Positions 4,905-11,514 of a stretch of 12,048 bases of DNA are shown here, one piece after another. Within the stretch, counting starts at the first letter, position 1; the number at the start of each line of letters is the position of its first letter. Under the pieces are notes generated by a model, which worked only from the letters and a program-made list of their open reading frames with translations, did not search any database and had not been told where the DNA came from. A program made the position numbers and the translations under genes. This DNA comes from Acidobacteriota bacterium (GTDB taxonomy: Bacteria; Acidobacteriota; Terriglobia; UBA7540). The DNA lies in NCBI GenBank assembly GCA_021827255.1, contig JAKAWO010000059.1, forward strand, positions 1 to 12,048, written 5' to 3'.

Positions 4905-6256
4905 TCCATGCCGTGAATGGTTCTTTGCCCTATGTTCTGGTCATCCTGCTCATCAAGCTGGGTGTGATCGCATCGCTGGCCAGCATCATCGCCCGCTTTG
5001 ACAAGTTTCGCCGCCTCTTATTGACGGAAGTCCGGACGGCCCGGCAAAAGCTCCTTTTTGCGGCCTTTTTGGGCGTGCCCTTCACTTTGGGCGTCTTGGC
5101 GCGCGTGCTGCCGACTCATTACCAAGGAACCGACCTCAGCCTTGAGATTACCGTGGTGGGAGGACTCCTGGGCGGGACGATGGTCGGACTGATGGTCGGG
5201 ACGATGGTCAACCTGCCCGCCGTGCTGATCGGTCATGAGATACTGGCGCTCCCGATGGCCGTTCTTTACGCGGTGGTCGCGGGTTCGGCCCGATGGATTT
5301 GCCCAAACAAAGAGGAAATCTGGAAGTTTTCTCCCTTCATTGACAAGAGCCTTTATCTCTCAATCAAGCAGCGGTTCAAGCAGCCGGCCATGGACTGGCA
5401 GGTGTTATTTTTCCTGCTTTGCATCTTCTTGGAGATGTCGCGGATTGCGGTGGGGCAGTTGGCCCAAGCCCATCGGTGGCTTTTTTACGTAAAGCCGTCC
5501 AATGATTGGACCGAGGCTTTGATCATGATGGCCACCGCCATCGCGGTGGCGCTGCCATTGCGCATTTGGAACAGCACCCGAATGGAGCGGAAGCTCGAAG
5601 AGAAGGAGCGGCTGCTGATCCAAGCTCGCGTGGACGCGCTCATCAGCCAGATCAATCCGCATTTCCTGTTCAATACTCTGAATACGATTTCATCCCTGAT
5701 TCGCTTAGACCCCGACCGCGCCCGCGAACTCCTCTTCAAATTATCCAGCATCTTGAGGCGCAGGCTGCGGACTCAGACGCACTTTGTCACCCTACGCCAG
5801 GAGCTCGAGTTCATTGACGACTACCTGGACATTGAGGTGGCGCGCTTCGGACGGGATAAGCTGGAGATCCTTAAGGAACTGGATCCTGAAACTCTCGACG
5901 CCGTCGTCCCCAGCATGATCCTGCAGCCGGTCGTCGAAAATGCGATTCGCCATGGCATCGGCGCCAGAGTGGACGGCGGGACGATCGTGTTTCATTCAAC
6001 GCGCGCCGAGGGCCGAATCGTCATCGAGGTGAGCGACAACGGTGTCGGGATGCCGCTCGCGCCGGGCAAGGAAATTCCAGCGACGGGCATCGGAATGGTG
6101 AACGTGCGGGAGCGCCTGAAGGCGCTTTATGGTCAAGATTTCCTGATGAAAATTGACAGCCGACCAGGCCAGGGAACGACCATTCGTTTTGAATTGCCTG
6201 AGCTATTCCCTGCCGATGAAGCAAAATTGTCCGAAGCGGCTGCGTCGCGGGGTTGA
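4901..6256 (+). CDS. LytS/YehU-type membrane sensor histidine kinase
   Basis: This 451-residue sensor kinase belongs to the LytS family. Residues 1-225 hold about six hydrophobic segments. The glycine-rich run GGLLGGTMVGLMVG around 87-100 is typical of the 5TMR-LYT sensor region. A short linker (TRMERKLEEKERLLIQARVDA) leads to the His_kinase domain with the phospho-acceptor motif LISQINPHFLFNTLN, in which His254 is the likely phosphorylated residue. The HATPase domain follows: N-box VVENAIRHG (Asn347), G1 box SDNGVGM (378-384), G2 box GIGMVNVRERL (396-406), and GQGTTIRFELP near the end. In characterised systems such kinases phosphorylate a LytTR-type response regulator encoded next door. Here none is present: 375 nt of non-coding DNA follows. 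The ATG overlaps the thiS stop by 4 nt. Family confidence is high; the signal sensed is unknown. Confidence 0.93.
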   Translation: MIHAVNGSLPYVLVILLIKLGVIASLASIIARFDKFRRLLLTEVRTARQKLLFAAFLGVPFTLGVLARVLPTHYQGTDLSLEITVVGGLLGGTMVGLMVGTMVNLPAVLIGHEILALPMAVLYAVVAGSARWICPNKEEIWKFSPFIDKSLYLSIKQRFKQPAMDWQVLFFLLCIFLEMSRIAVGQLAQAHRWLFYVKPSNDWTEALIMMATAIAVALPLRIWNSTRMERKLEEKERLLIQARVDALISQINPHFLFNTLNTISSLIRLDPDRARELLFKLSSILRRRLRTQTHFVTLRQELEFIDDYLDIEVARFGRDKLEILKELDPETLDAVVPSMILQPVVENAIRHGIGARVDGGTIVFHSTRAEGRIVIEVSDNGVGMPLAPGKEIPATGIGMVNVRERLKALYGQDFLMKIDSRPGQGTTIRFELPELFPADEAKLSEAAASRG

Positions 6257-6513
6257 CGCCCCATCCCCACTCGCTTGCGCGAACCCTCCGTCTTCTGGCG
6301 CCTCGGCCTTTCTGCGCCGTCGGCCGAAACGTGGACGCGCAGACTCAGGGATCGCGTCCTGCGCTGAAAATGGCCGCGGGGAGTTCGCGCTGGGCGCCGG
6401 AGCGACCTTCAACGTCGAATGCTGAGCATCTTTACCGCTTAGAAGGTCGTACCCCTGGGCGTCTCAAAACAAGAAAGCCGAAACCTGCTAGGGTCTGCGG
6501 TGCGTCAAAAGGT

Positions 6514-6540
6514 ATGCTAGCATTTCGCGGCTGCCGCGAA
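6514..6540. repeat. 10-bp palindrome joined to a 7-bp GC hairpin
   Basis: ATGCTAGCAT (6514-6523) is a perfect palindrome. Directly after it, TTCGCGG (6524-6530), CTG (6531-6533) and CCGCGAA (6534-6540) form a perfect 7-bp stem with a 3-nt loop. No T-run follows, so it is not a classical terminator. The pair lies about 92 nt before the AhpD-like start. It could be an operator, an mRNA leader structure or a dispersed repeat unit; the sequence alone does not decide. Confidence 0.45.
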
Positions 6541-6621
6541 GCGCCGTGATGCGTTCAGGGTGGCTGACTTAAAGGGGTCGAAGAACAGCGACGCCGGTCG
6601 GAATTACAAAATCCTTCCGCC

Positions 6622-6625
6622 GAGG
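6622..6625 (+). promoter_or_regulatory. Ribosome binding site deciding the start of the AhpD-like gene
   Basis: GAGG is 6 nt before the ATG at 6632, which favours this start over the in-frame ATG at 6626 and the GTG at 6560. Confidence 0.55.
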
Positions 6626-6631
6626 ATGGAC

Positions 6632-6970
6632 ATGGCAGATAACAACCAAGACAAAACCAAACTCACTCCCGACTCGATGACCATGATCGAGCCGCGATTC
6701 CGCAAGATCTACAAAGCCTTTTACAAGGAGAGCTACTTTACGCCGACGGCGTTGGACCTCAAGACGAAGGAGTTGATTGCCATCGGGTGCTCGCTGGTGG
6801 CCAAGTGCGAAGGCTGTTTGGACGGCCACATCAAAAAGGCGATTGAGGCCGGAGCGACGAAGCAGGAGATCTCTGATGCTATCGTCATTGCCGTCGGCAT
6901 TGGGGCGGCCAGCGTGGTGGATATGTCCGACAAGGCTGCGGCGCGACTCGACCTGCATCATTTTGAGTGA
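6632..6970 (+). CDS. AhpD/carboxymuconolactone decarboxylase-family protein
   Basis: This 112-residue, mostly helical protein belongs to the AhpD-like CMD superfamily. The redox/catalytic signature CxxCxxxH is intact: Cys59, Cys62 and His66 in AKCEGCLDGH, preceded by Glu48 in KTKELIAIG. In AhpD these residues form a peroxidase or disulfide relay. In other members the same fold is a decarboxylase, but those often lack the CxxC pair, so a thiol-redox role is more likely here. The C-terminal half (EAGATKQEISDAIVIAVGIGAASVVDMSDKA) is the usual helix pair of the family. Length is normal for single-domain members. I chose the ATG at 6632 because GAGG lies 6 nt upstream; a GTG at 6560 would add 24 atypical residues. 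The MFS gene follows after 27 nt on the same strand. No ahpC or other peroxiredoxin is adjacent, so substrate and partner are unknown. Confidence 0.9.
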   Translation: MADNNQDKTKLTPDSMTMIEPRFRKIYKAFYKESYFTPTALDLKTKELIAIGCSLVAKCEGCLDGHIKKAIEAGATKQEISDAIVIAVGIGAASVVDMSDKAAARLDLHHFE

Positions 6971-6997
6971 GCCGGTTCCCGCTGCTTCCTGAAACCG

Positions 6998-8269
6998 ATG
7001 GGGGAGTGTCGCAACCCACGGAACAACACCTCACCCGCTCTCATGCCGCAGCTTCCCTCGACAATTCCCGACGACTCGCAGCGCACCGTCCGGCGAAGCC
7101 GCGACGCCTTCGTCATCCTAAACCTGTTTCTGCTGCTGTTCCTCGGGCTGGCGGATAACCAGACGATTCCGGCTCTGCTTCCGCTGCTCGTCAAATCGCT
7201 GGGTATCAATATCGAACAAGCCGGGCTGTTGGCCGTCTTCTACTCTCTGTCGGCAGCGGCGGCCGCGATGGTGACCGGCCCGCTCTCCGATCATTTCGGA
7301 CGGCGGCGCTTCCTGGTGGCGGGCGCTGGCCTGTTTGCGGTGGCTTCATGGTTTGCCTCGCGCACCCACGGCCTTACGGAACTAACTGTTGCCCGCGCCG
7401 TGACGGGTCTGGCGGCGGGGACAATCTCAACCTGTTCAATCGCGATGGCCGGGGATTGGTTTCCTTACCAGGTTCGCGGACGGGCCATCGGGCTGATTTC
7501 GGTCGCCTATTTCGCGGCGCCCATCCTGGGAGTTCCCATTGGGGCTGAAGTGGCGCAACACTTTGGCTGGCGGAGAACTTTTGTGATTTTTGGCGCCTTT
7601 GCGTTGGCGGTGACGGCGGCTTCGCTGATGTTGCCTCGCGAGGAACCGAAAAGGGCATTGCCGATCGGACGGCTTCGTCAGACGCTTCGTTCTTGCCGCA
7701 CATTCCTCCGTCGGCGCGACACGGCCGCTGGCTTGGTGATTGCCTTCCTGGTCTCAGGCGGGCTCTACACGTTTATTTATTACATCGGCCAATGGTTGAG
7801 CGTCGCGTTCGATGTCAACACGCGGACCATCGGAGAGGTCTTTATGCTGGGCGGAGTGGTGGCCGTCGGCAGCGCGCCGCTGGGAGGGTTCTTGTCCGAC
7901 CGTTGGGGCAAGCGTTCTGTTTCGATCGGGGGCGACCTGGTGCTGGCGTTCTCGGTGGCGCTGGTTCCTTATTTGCCGTGGGGCGTTTCGCTGCTTGTGG
8001 TTTTTGGCACGGCGAGCCTTGGAGCGGCTTTTCGCCAGGGACCTCTGACCGCGCTGATGACGGAACTCGTCCCCTCCGAGGAACGAGGGGCGTTTGTTGC
8101 CTTACGCAACGTTTTCTCGCAAGTCGGGATTGGCACGATGGTCTTTGCCGGAGGCGTGCTTTACCAGTGGCGCGGCTATGGGGCCGTGACAGCGCTTTGC
8201 GCGGTAATGACCGCCCTGGTGGCGCTGCTGCTGGTTACCCACATCGTCGAGCCGCGCGCGGGTCAATAG
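6998..8269 (+). CDS. Major facilitator superfamily transporter (drug/metabolite exporter-like)
   Basis: This is a 12-helix MFS permease of 423 residues, likely of the proton-antiport DHA1 type. The first helix starts near residue 37. Motif A is clear between helices 2 and 3 (GPLSDHFGRRR, residues 94-104, with Asp98). A second copy follows in the C-terminal half (GGFLSDRWGKR). A helix-5 segment resembling the antiporter motif C is seen at about 171-182 (YFAAPILGVPIG). A basic central loop (around residues 214-240) joins the two six-helix halves. Both possible starts, ATG 6998 and ATG 7043, lack a good ribosome site. I give the longer; the shorter removes 15 polar residues and is equally possible. 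It lies 27 nt after the AhpD-like gene and 66 nt before the hydrolase, all on the same strand. The substrate cannot be told from sequence. Confidence 0.9.
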   Translation: MGECRNPRNNTSPALMPQLPSTIPDDSQRTVRRSRDAFVILNLFLLLFLGLADNQTIPALLPLLVKSLGINIEQAGLLAVFYSLSAAAAAMVTGPLSDHFGRRRFLVAGAGLFAVASWFASRTHGLTELTVARAVTGLAAGTISTCSIAMAGDWFPYQVRGRAIGLISVAYFAAPILGVPIGAEVAQHFGWRRTFVIFGAFALAVTAASLMLPREEPKRALPIGRLRQTLRSCRTFLRRRDTAAGLVIAFLVSGGLYTFIYYIGQWLSVAFDVNTRTIGEVFMLGGVVAVGSAPLGGFLSDRWGKRSVSIGGDLVLAFSVALVPYLPWGVSLLVVFGTASLGAAFRQGPLTALMTELVPSEERGAFVALRNVFSQVGIGTMVFAGGVLYQWRGYGAVTALCAVMTALVALLLVTHIVEPRAGQ

Positions 8270-8324
8270 CCGTTGCCGACCAAGCGTTGGCATTTCGAGA
8301 AATTGAGAAGTGAAAACCTGGAAC

Positions 8325-8329
8325 GGAGG
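8325..8329 (+). promoter_or_regulatory. Ribosome binding site deciding the hydrolase start
   Basis: GGAGG lies 6 nt before the ATG at 8336, a near-ideal arrangement. It rejects the longer frame from TTG 8273, which would add 21 charged residues before the membrane helix. Confidence 0.7.
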
Positions 8330-8335
8330 CGACAG

Positions 8336-9250
8336 ATGACTGGCCGGCGAGTCTTGCAGATTATCCGTAACGTCTTTCTGATCTTCGCGGCCCTCTTCGG
8401 GATTTTTATGCTCGTCGTCGTGCCGTGGTTTGGGACCAACATTGTCACGACGTTTACCTTCCACTTCCCGGATCCGAACGATGGCAAAACGCCCCAAACC
8501 TATGGCCTTGGTTTTCAGTGGATCAGGTTTAACGCTTCCGACGGCATCCCTCTCAGCGGCTGGTACATTCCTGGCCCGGCGAAGCCTCGGGGGACGATCA
8601 TCTATTGCCATGGCAAGAATCGCACACGCATTGAGATGCTGCCCATGGCGGTTTTCGGACACCTGCTGGGTTACGACGGATTGCTCTTTGACTTCCGGCA
8701 TTCGGGGATGAGCGGCGGCAAAATCTCGACGCTGGGTTATCAGGAGCGGCTCGACGTCGAAGCGGCCGTCCGCTACGCCCTTCATTCGGAAAACGCGCCC
8801 CACCCGATTGTGCTCTGGGGGGTTTCGATGGGCGCGGCCGCTGCGTTGATGGCGGCTTCAGAAACGCCCGCCGTGGGGGCCGTCATCTCCGATAGCACTT
8901 TCCTTTCTTTTCGCCAGGTCATCGTCCATCACGTTCACTTGTTCTTTCACCTCCCAAGCTTTCCCATTGCCGACGAGATAATCTACTGGTCAGCGTGGCG
9001 AGGCCATTTCCGACCGTCAGATTTCGATCTGCGCAAGGCCGTCCAGCGCATCAACCCTCGACCCATCCTGTTCGTCGCGGTGCGGCATGACCCGCGTATG
9101 CCGCCCTGGATCGCGCAGGAGTTGTATTCCCTTTCCCACAGCCCGAAGAAAGCCATCGTGATCGTTCCCGGCTACCGCCATGGCGAGGGTTTTAATTCTG
9201 GCCGCGAGCCTTACGAGGCGGGGGTGCGAAAATTCCTTGCCAGTCTTTAG
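8336..9250 (+). CDS. Membrane-anchored alpha/beta hydrolase (Bem46/YqkD-like)
   Basis: This 304-residue serine hydrolase has one N-terminal membrane helix (about residues 10-31, after basic MTGRR), so the catalytic domain probably faces the periplasm or is anchored as a signal-anchor protein. The alpha/beta hydrolase core is clear. The oxyanion strand is TIIYCHGKN (His92-Gly93), followed by LLFDFRHSGMSGG (117-128). The nucleophile elbow is GVSMGAA with Ser164. Likely acid Asp252 is in RHDPRMPP, and catalytic His282 in YRHGEGF. The combination of N-terminal helix, HGxNRxR-like motif and D-F-R-x-x-G resembles Bem46/YqkD-type hydrolases, whose natural substrates are mostly unknown. It could be an esterase or thioesterase; a peptidase is less likely. 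It follows the MFS gene by 66 nt and ends the + strand block, facing the convergent START-domain gene. Confidence 0.9.
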   Translation: MTGRRVLQIIRNVFLIFAALFGIFMLVVVPWFGTNIVTTFTFHFPDPNDGKTPQTYGLGFQWIRFNASDGIPLSGWYIPGPAKPRGTIIYCHGKNRTRIEMLPMAVFGHLLGYDGLLFDFRHSGMSGGKISTLGYQERLDVEAAVRYALHSENAPHPIVLWGVSMGAAAALMAASETPAVGAVISDSTFLSFRQVIVHHVHLFFHLPSFPIADEIIYWSAWRGHFRPSDFDLRKAVQRINPRPILFVAVRHDPRMPPWIAQELYSLSHSPKKAIVIVPGYRHGEGFNSGREPYEAGVRKFLASL

Positions 9251-9266
9251 CTCCCACCCAGAAGGC

Positions 9267-9354
9267 CCGCCGTCTCGGCGGAGCAGATTTGGGGTGCGCC
9301 ACGGGAGGCGACGACGCTCCAACTCTTCCAGGTGCTCAGCGGCCTTGAGCGTCG
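9267..9354. terminator. Possible bidirectional termination region between convergent genes
   Basis: The 109-nt gap between the hydrolase stop and the opposing stop at 9360 holds two inverted repeats. CCGCCG/CGGCGG (9267-9272 with 9276-9281) has a 3-nt TCT loop. CGACGCTC/GAGCGTCG (9312-9319 with 9347-9354) has a 27-nt loop. Neither has a strong T-run; only ATTT follows the first at 9287-9290. The location fits termination from both sides, but the sequence evidence is weak. Confidence 0.3.
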
Positions 9355-9359
9355 CAGCT

Positions 9360-10253
9360 TCAACGGCCTCGCCGATTGCGGGCTTGGATGAGTTCGCGGG
9401 TGCGGATCAGCATGGCCCGCACGGTGGACCGAATGGCGCCGCGGACAAACGGCCGGATCAACCAGCGGAGCGCAAACGGCGGGTTCCGGCTTAGGGCGAC
9501 GGATTCCCATTCAACGATCAGTCCACCACGGTCTTGCTCCAATCGCCAGTAGCTGTCCATGGCCCAAATATAGCCGCCGCCCTGCCCTGGCAAGTCAGTA
9601 TGCTCGTCCGGGAGTCCTGCATCCTCCACCTGCATGATGCGGGTCGAGTGGGAAACGGTATATGCGCGCCTGGGCCCGGCGAAATAGTAATGCACGTCGC
9701 TATCCATGTCGAGGCTGACGGTTAGCCATGGCGTTTTCTTCTGCAGGCGCACGTACACGAGAAAGTTGTTGTCGGCGTGCCTCAGAACGCGCGATCGAAC
9801 GATCTCTGGTTTGTAGAACTTCGCGTACTGATCGTAGTCCTGGATCACGTTAACGGCTTCTCGGACGGTGGCGCCGCGAACATACATCACGGCGAACCAG
9901 TGATGGATCCACCCGTCGGGCGCGCCCAGACGGTGGCCTGCGGCGTCGCGTGTTTGAAGCTCAGTCAGATAGACGTCGCCCCGCTGGATTTCCGTCATAA
10001 TCTGGTTTCGCGTGGAGCGAGCGAGAGAGTCAATGTAAAGGAACTTGCCCGGCTGATCCCGGTCGCGCTTCATCCGGGCTTCGGTCAGCCGGACGTAGCG
10101 CTCGAAGGCGACCAGCGTTTGGGATCGCAGCTCCGCGGCGGTCAGCCGCGACGCGGTTGATCCCAAGAAGATGAGGCAGAACGAAGCCGGCAACAACGCG
10201 CGGCCAACGAAGTGAACGCTCGATGCAGGCGGCGCGCAAAAGGGGCGGCTCAT
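9360..10253 (-). CDS. Secreted START/SRPBCC (polyketide cyclase-like) domain protein
   Basis: This 297-residue protein has an N-terminal export signal: basic start, hydrophobic ALLPASFCLIFLG at about residues 19-31, and Ala-Ala at 39-40 as a likely cleavage site. After a helical, charged stretch (residues 41-110) comes a domain of about 175 residues with the pattern of START/SRPBCC lipid- or ligand-binding proteins. It includes HHWFAVMYVRGATVREAVNVI, DYDQYAKFYKPEIVRSRVL, aromatic beta strands (VHYYF, GYIWAMDSYWRLEQ), and a closing amphipathic helix (RSTVRAMLIRTRELIQ). It has no catalytic signature and probably binds a hydrophobic ligand outside the cytoplasm; the ligand is unknown. The chosen ATG (10253-10251) overlaps the bshA stop in ATGA, with GGAAGAG just upstream inside bshA, so expression depends on bshA. 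An in-frame upstream start at 10313 would lie inside bshA and adds non-family residues. Confidence 0.83.
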   Translation of the reverse strand: MSRPFCAPPASSVHFVGRALLPASFCLIFLGSTASRLTAAELRSQTLVAFERYVRLTEARMKRDRDQPGKFLYIDSLARSTRNQIMTEIQRGDVYLTELQTRDAAGHRLGAPDGWIHHWFAVMYVRGATVREAVNVIQDYDQYAKFYKPEIVRSRVLRHADNNFLVYVRLQKKTPWLTVSLDMDSDVHYYFAGPRRAYTVSHSTRIMQVEDAGLPDEHTDLPGQGGGYIWAMDSYWRLEQDRGGLIVEWESVALSRNPPFALRWLIRPFVRGAIRSTVRAMLIRTRELIQARNRRGR

Positions 10254-11374
10254 CGCTCTTCCATGACCCGCTGGTACAGGCTCTCGTAAAGCGGGATGAT
10301 TTTGGTGGAGCAAAACTCGGAGAGAGCTCGCGCACGGGCAGCCTGACCCATCCGCTGATGAAGGTCCGAATCCTCCAGAATCTGGAGGGCGCGCAGAGAC
10401 ATGGTTTCTGAGTCACCGGCTGGCGCCAAAAAGCCCTCGAGGCCATCGCGAATTACTTCAGGGACTCCGCCCACGCGCGAGCAGACCACCGGCACGCCAC
10501 AAGCCATGGCTTCGAGCGCCGCCAGGCCGAAGGACTCCATCTCGCTCGGCAGGAGAAAGACATCCCCGCAGTTGAGCAGGCTTTGGACCTGATTCTGCTT
10601 ACCAAAAAAGATAACATCTCGTTCCACTCCCTTCTCGCGCGCCAGCCATTCGGCGGTCACGCGGTCCGGGCCGTCACCGATCATGAATAGTTTAGCGGGA
10701 ATCCGTCGGCGGACGCGAGCGAAGACCTCGACGACATCTGTGACGCGCTTGACCGGGCGAAAGTTCGACAGATGGACGAGGACTTTTTCCCTGCGCGTGG
10801 CGAAATCATCGCGTTGGCAGGCTCCGTCGGCCGGCTTGAAAACGTCGCAATTGACGAAGTTGGGAATCACCTCGACCGTGCGCTCGATGCCGAGTTCTTG
10901 AACCGTGACCCGACGCAGATATTCGGAAATGGCCGTGACCGCGTTGCTCTCCTCAATCGAAAAACGGGTCATCGGAAGATAGGAGCGGTTGGCTCCGACA
11001 AGGGTGATGTCCGTGCCGTGCAAGGTTGTCACAAAGGGAATGCCCCGTTCGCGCAGCATGGCCCGCGCAAGATACGCGCTCACCGAATGAGGGATGGCGT
11101 AATGAACGTGCAGCAGGTCAAGTTGCTCGTTGACCGCTACGTTGTACATTTGCGAGGCCAGGGCGAGCGTATAAGGAGGATGGTCGAACAGCGGATAGTT
11201 CACAACCTCCACTTCGTGGAAGTGGAGGCGGTTGTGGGTGTCCGTCATCCGAACCGGGACGGCGTAGCTGATGAAGTGAATGTCGTGGCCCCGCAAAGCC
11301 AGCTCCAGCCCCAGCTCGGTGGCGACGACCCCACTTCCCCCGTAAGTAGGATAACAAGTTATTCCGATCCGCAT
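10250..11374 (-). CDS. bshA: N-acetyl-alpha-D-glucosaminyl L-malate synthase BshA
   Basis: BshA is a GT4-family glycosyltransferase that joins GlcNAc from UDP-GlcNAc to L-malate, the first step of bacillithiol synthesis in the cytoplasm. The 374-residue length matches known BshA. Alignment from memory to the B. subtilis protein is close. The N-terminus is MRIGITCYPTYGGSGVVATELG, followed by HFHEVEV (51-57), PPYTLALAS (66-74), TTLHGTDIT (116-124) and IPNFVN (170-175). HLSNFRPVKR (201-210) contributes to nucleotide-sugar binding, MIGDGP follows at 231-236, and the donor-site E(x7)E motif lies in SEMESFGLAALEAMACGVP (Glu280 to Glu288). The ATG at 11374 gives the family N-terminus; the frame extends 43 codons upstream but that part is not BshA-like. 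The ribosome site is weak. bshB and bshC are not in the window. It is followed by the START-domain gene with a 4-nt overlap. Confidence 0.93.
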   Translation of the reverse strand: MRIGITCYPTYGGSGVVATELGLELALRGHDIHFISYAVPVRMTDTHNRLHFHEVEVVNYPLFDHPPYTLALASQMYNVAVNEQLDLLHVHYAIPHSVSAYLARAMLRERGIPFVTTLHGTDITLVGANRSYLPMTRFSIEESNAVTAISEYLRRVTVQELGIERTVEVIPNFVNCDVFKPADGACQRDDFATRREKVLVHLSNFRPVKRVTDVVEVFARVRRRIPAKLFMIGDGPDRVTAEWLAREKGVERDVIFFGKQNQVQSLLNCGDVFLLPSEMESFGLAALEAMACGVPVVCSRVGGVPEVIRDGLEGFLAPAGDSETMSLRALQILEDSDLHQRMGQAARARALSEFCSTKIIPLYESLYQRVMEER

Positions 11375-11413
11375 CGGTTGGGTCTCAAGGAAGGCCGCGC
11401 CCCCGGGGCCGAG

Positions 11414-11442
11414 GTTACACTGCTTCGCTTGTCCCGGCTCAA
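11414..11442 (-). promoter_or_regulatory. Candidate sigma70-type promoter for bshA
   Basis: On the minus strand TTGAGC (11442-11437) and TGTAAC (11419-11414) are separated by exactly 17 nt, each matching four of six consensus bases. Transcription would start about 33 nt before the bshA ATG at 11374. This suits a 140-nt gap after the upstream gene, and suggests bshA and the START gene form their own transcript. Unconfirmed pattern. Confidence 0.4.
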
Positions 11443-11514
11443 ACTTCGCGGCCCGGACCGCTTTCTGCCCAAAGAGCAAAGCGAGGGACGGCCTCGCGAG
11501 CAAGGACTTTGAGT

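Larger units (their letters stand above)
6257..6631 (+). other. Intergenic region between the kinase and the AhpD-like gene
   Basis: This 375-nt stretch contains no credible gene. Frames open across it, including one from TTG 6253 to 6549, encode low-complexity Arg/Pro/Ala-rich sequence without motifs. A weak inverted repeat TCGGCC/GGCCGA (6303-6308 with 6322-6327) lacks a T-run. A 10-bp palindrome and a 7-bp hairpin at 6514-6540 are annotated separately. I found no convincing -35/-10 pair. No remnant of a response regulator gene was recognised, although one would be expected after a LytS-type kinase. Confidence 0.5.

Noticed and set aside
6503..6523. TATGCT or TAGCAT as a -10 box for the AhpD-like gene
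   Set aside because: No acceptable -35 box lies 16-18 nt upstream of either; the palindrome is a better description.
6524..6540. Hairpin as a Rho-independent terminator of the kinase gene
   Set aside because: Stem is good but there is no T-run after it and it lies about 270 nt past the kinase stop.
6253..6549. Open frame from a TTG overlapping the kinase stop
   Set aside because: Low-complexity Arg/Pro/Ser product, no ribosome site, no homology I recognise; not a response regulator.
8102..8803. 233-codon minus-strand frame across the MFS/hydrolase junction
   Set aside because: It crosses two confident plus-strand genes and encodes charged, motif-free sequence.
10772..11512. 246-codon plus-strand frame opposite bshA
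   Set aside because: bshA is certain by motif, and this frame has no recognisable protein features.
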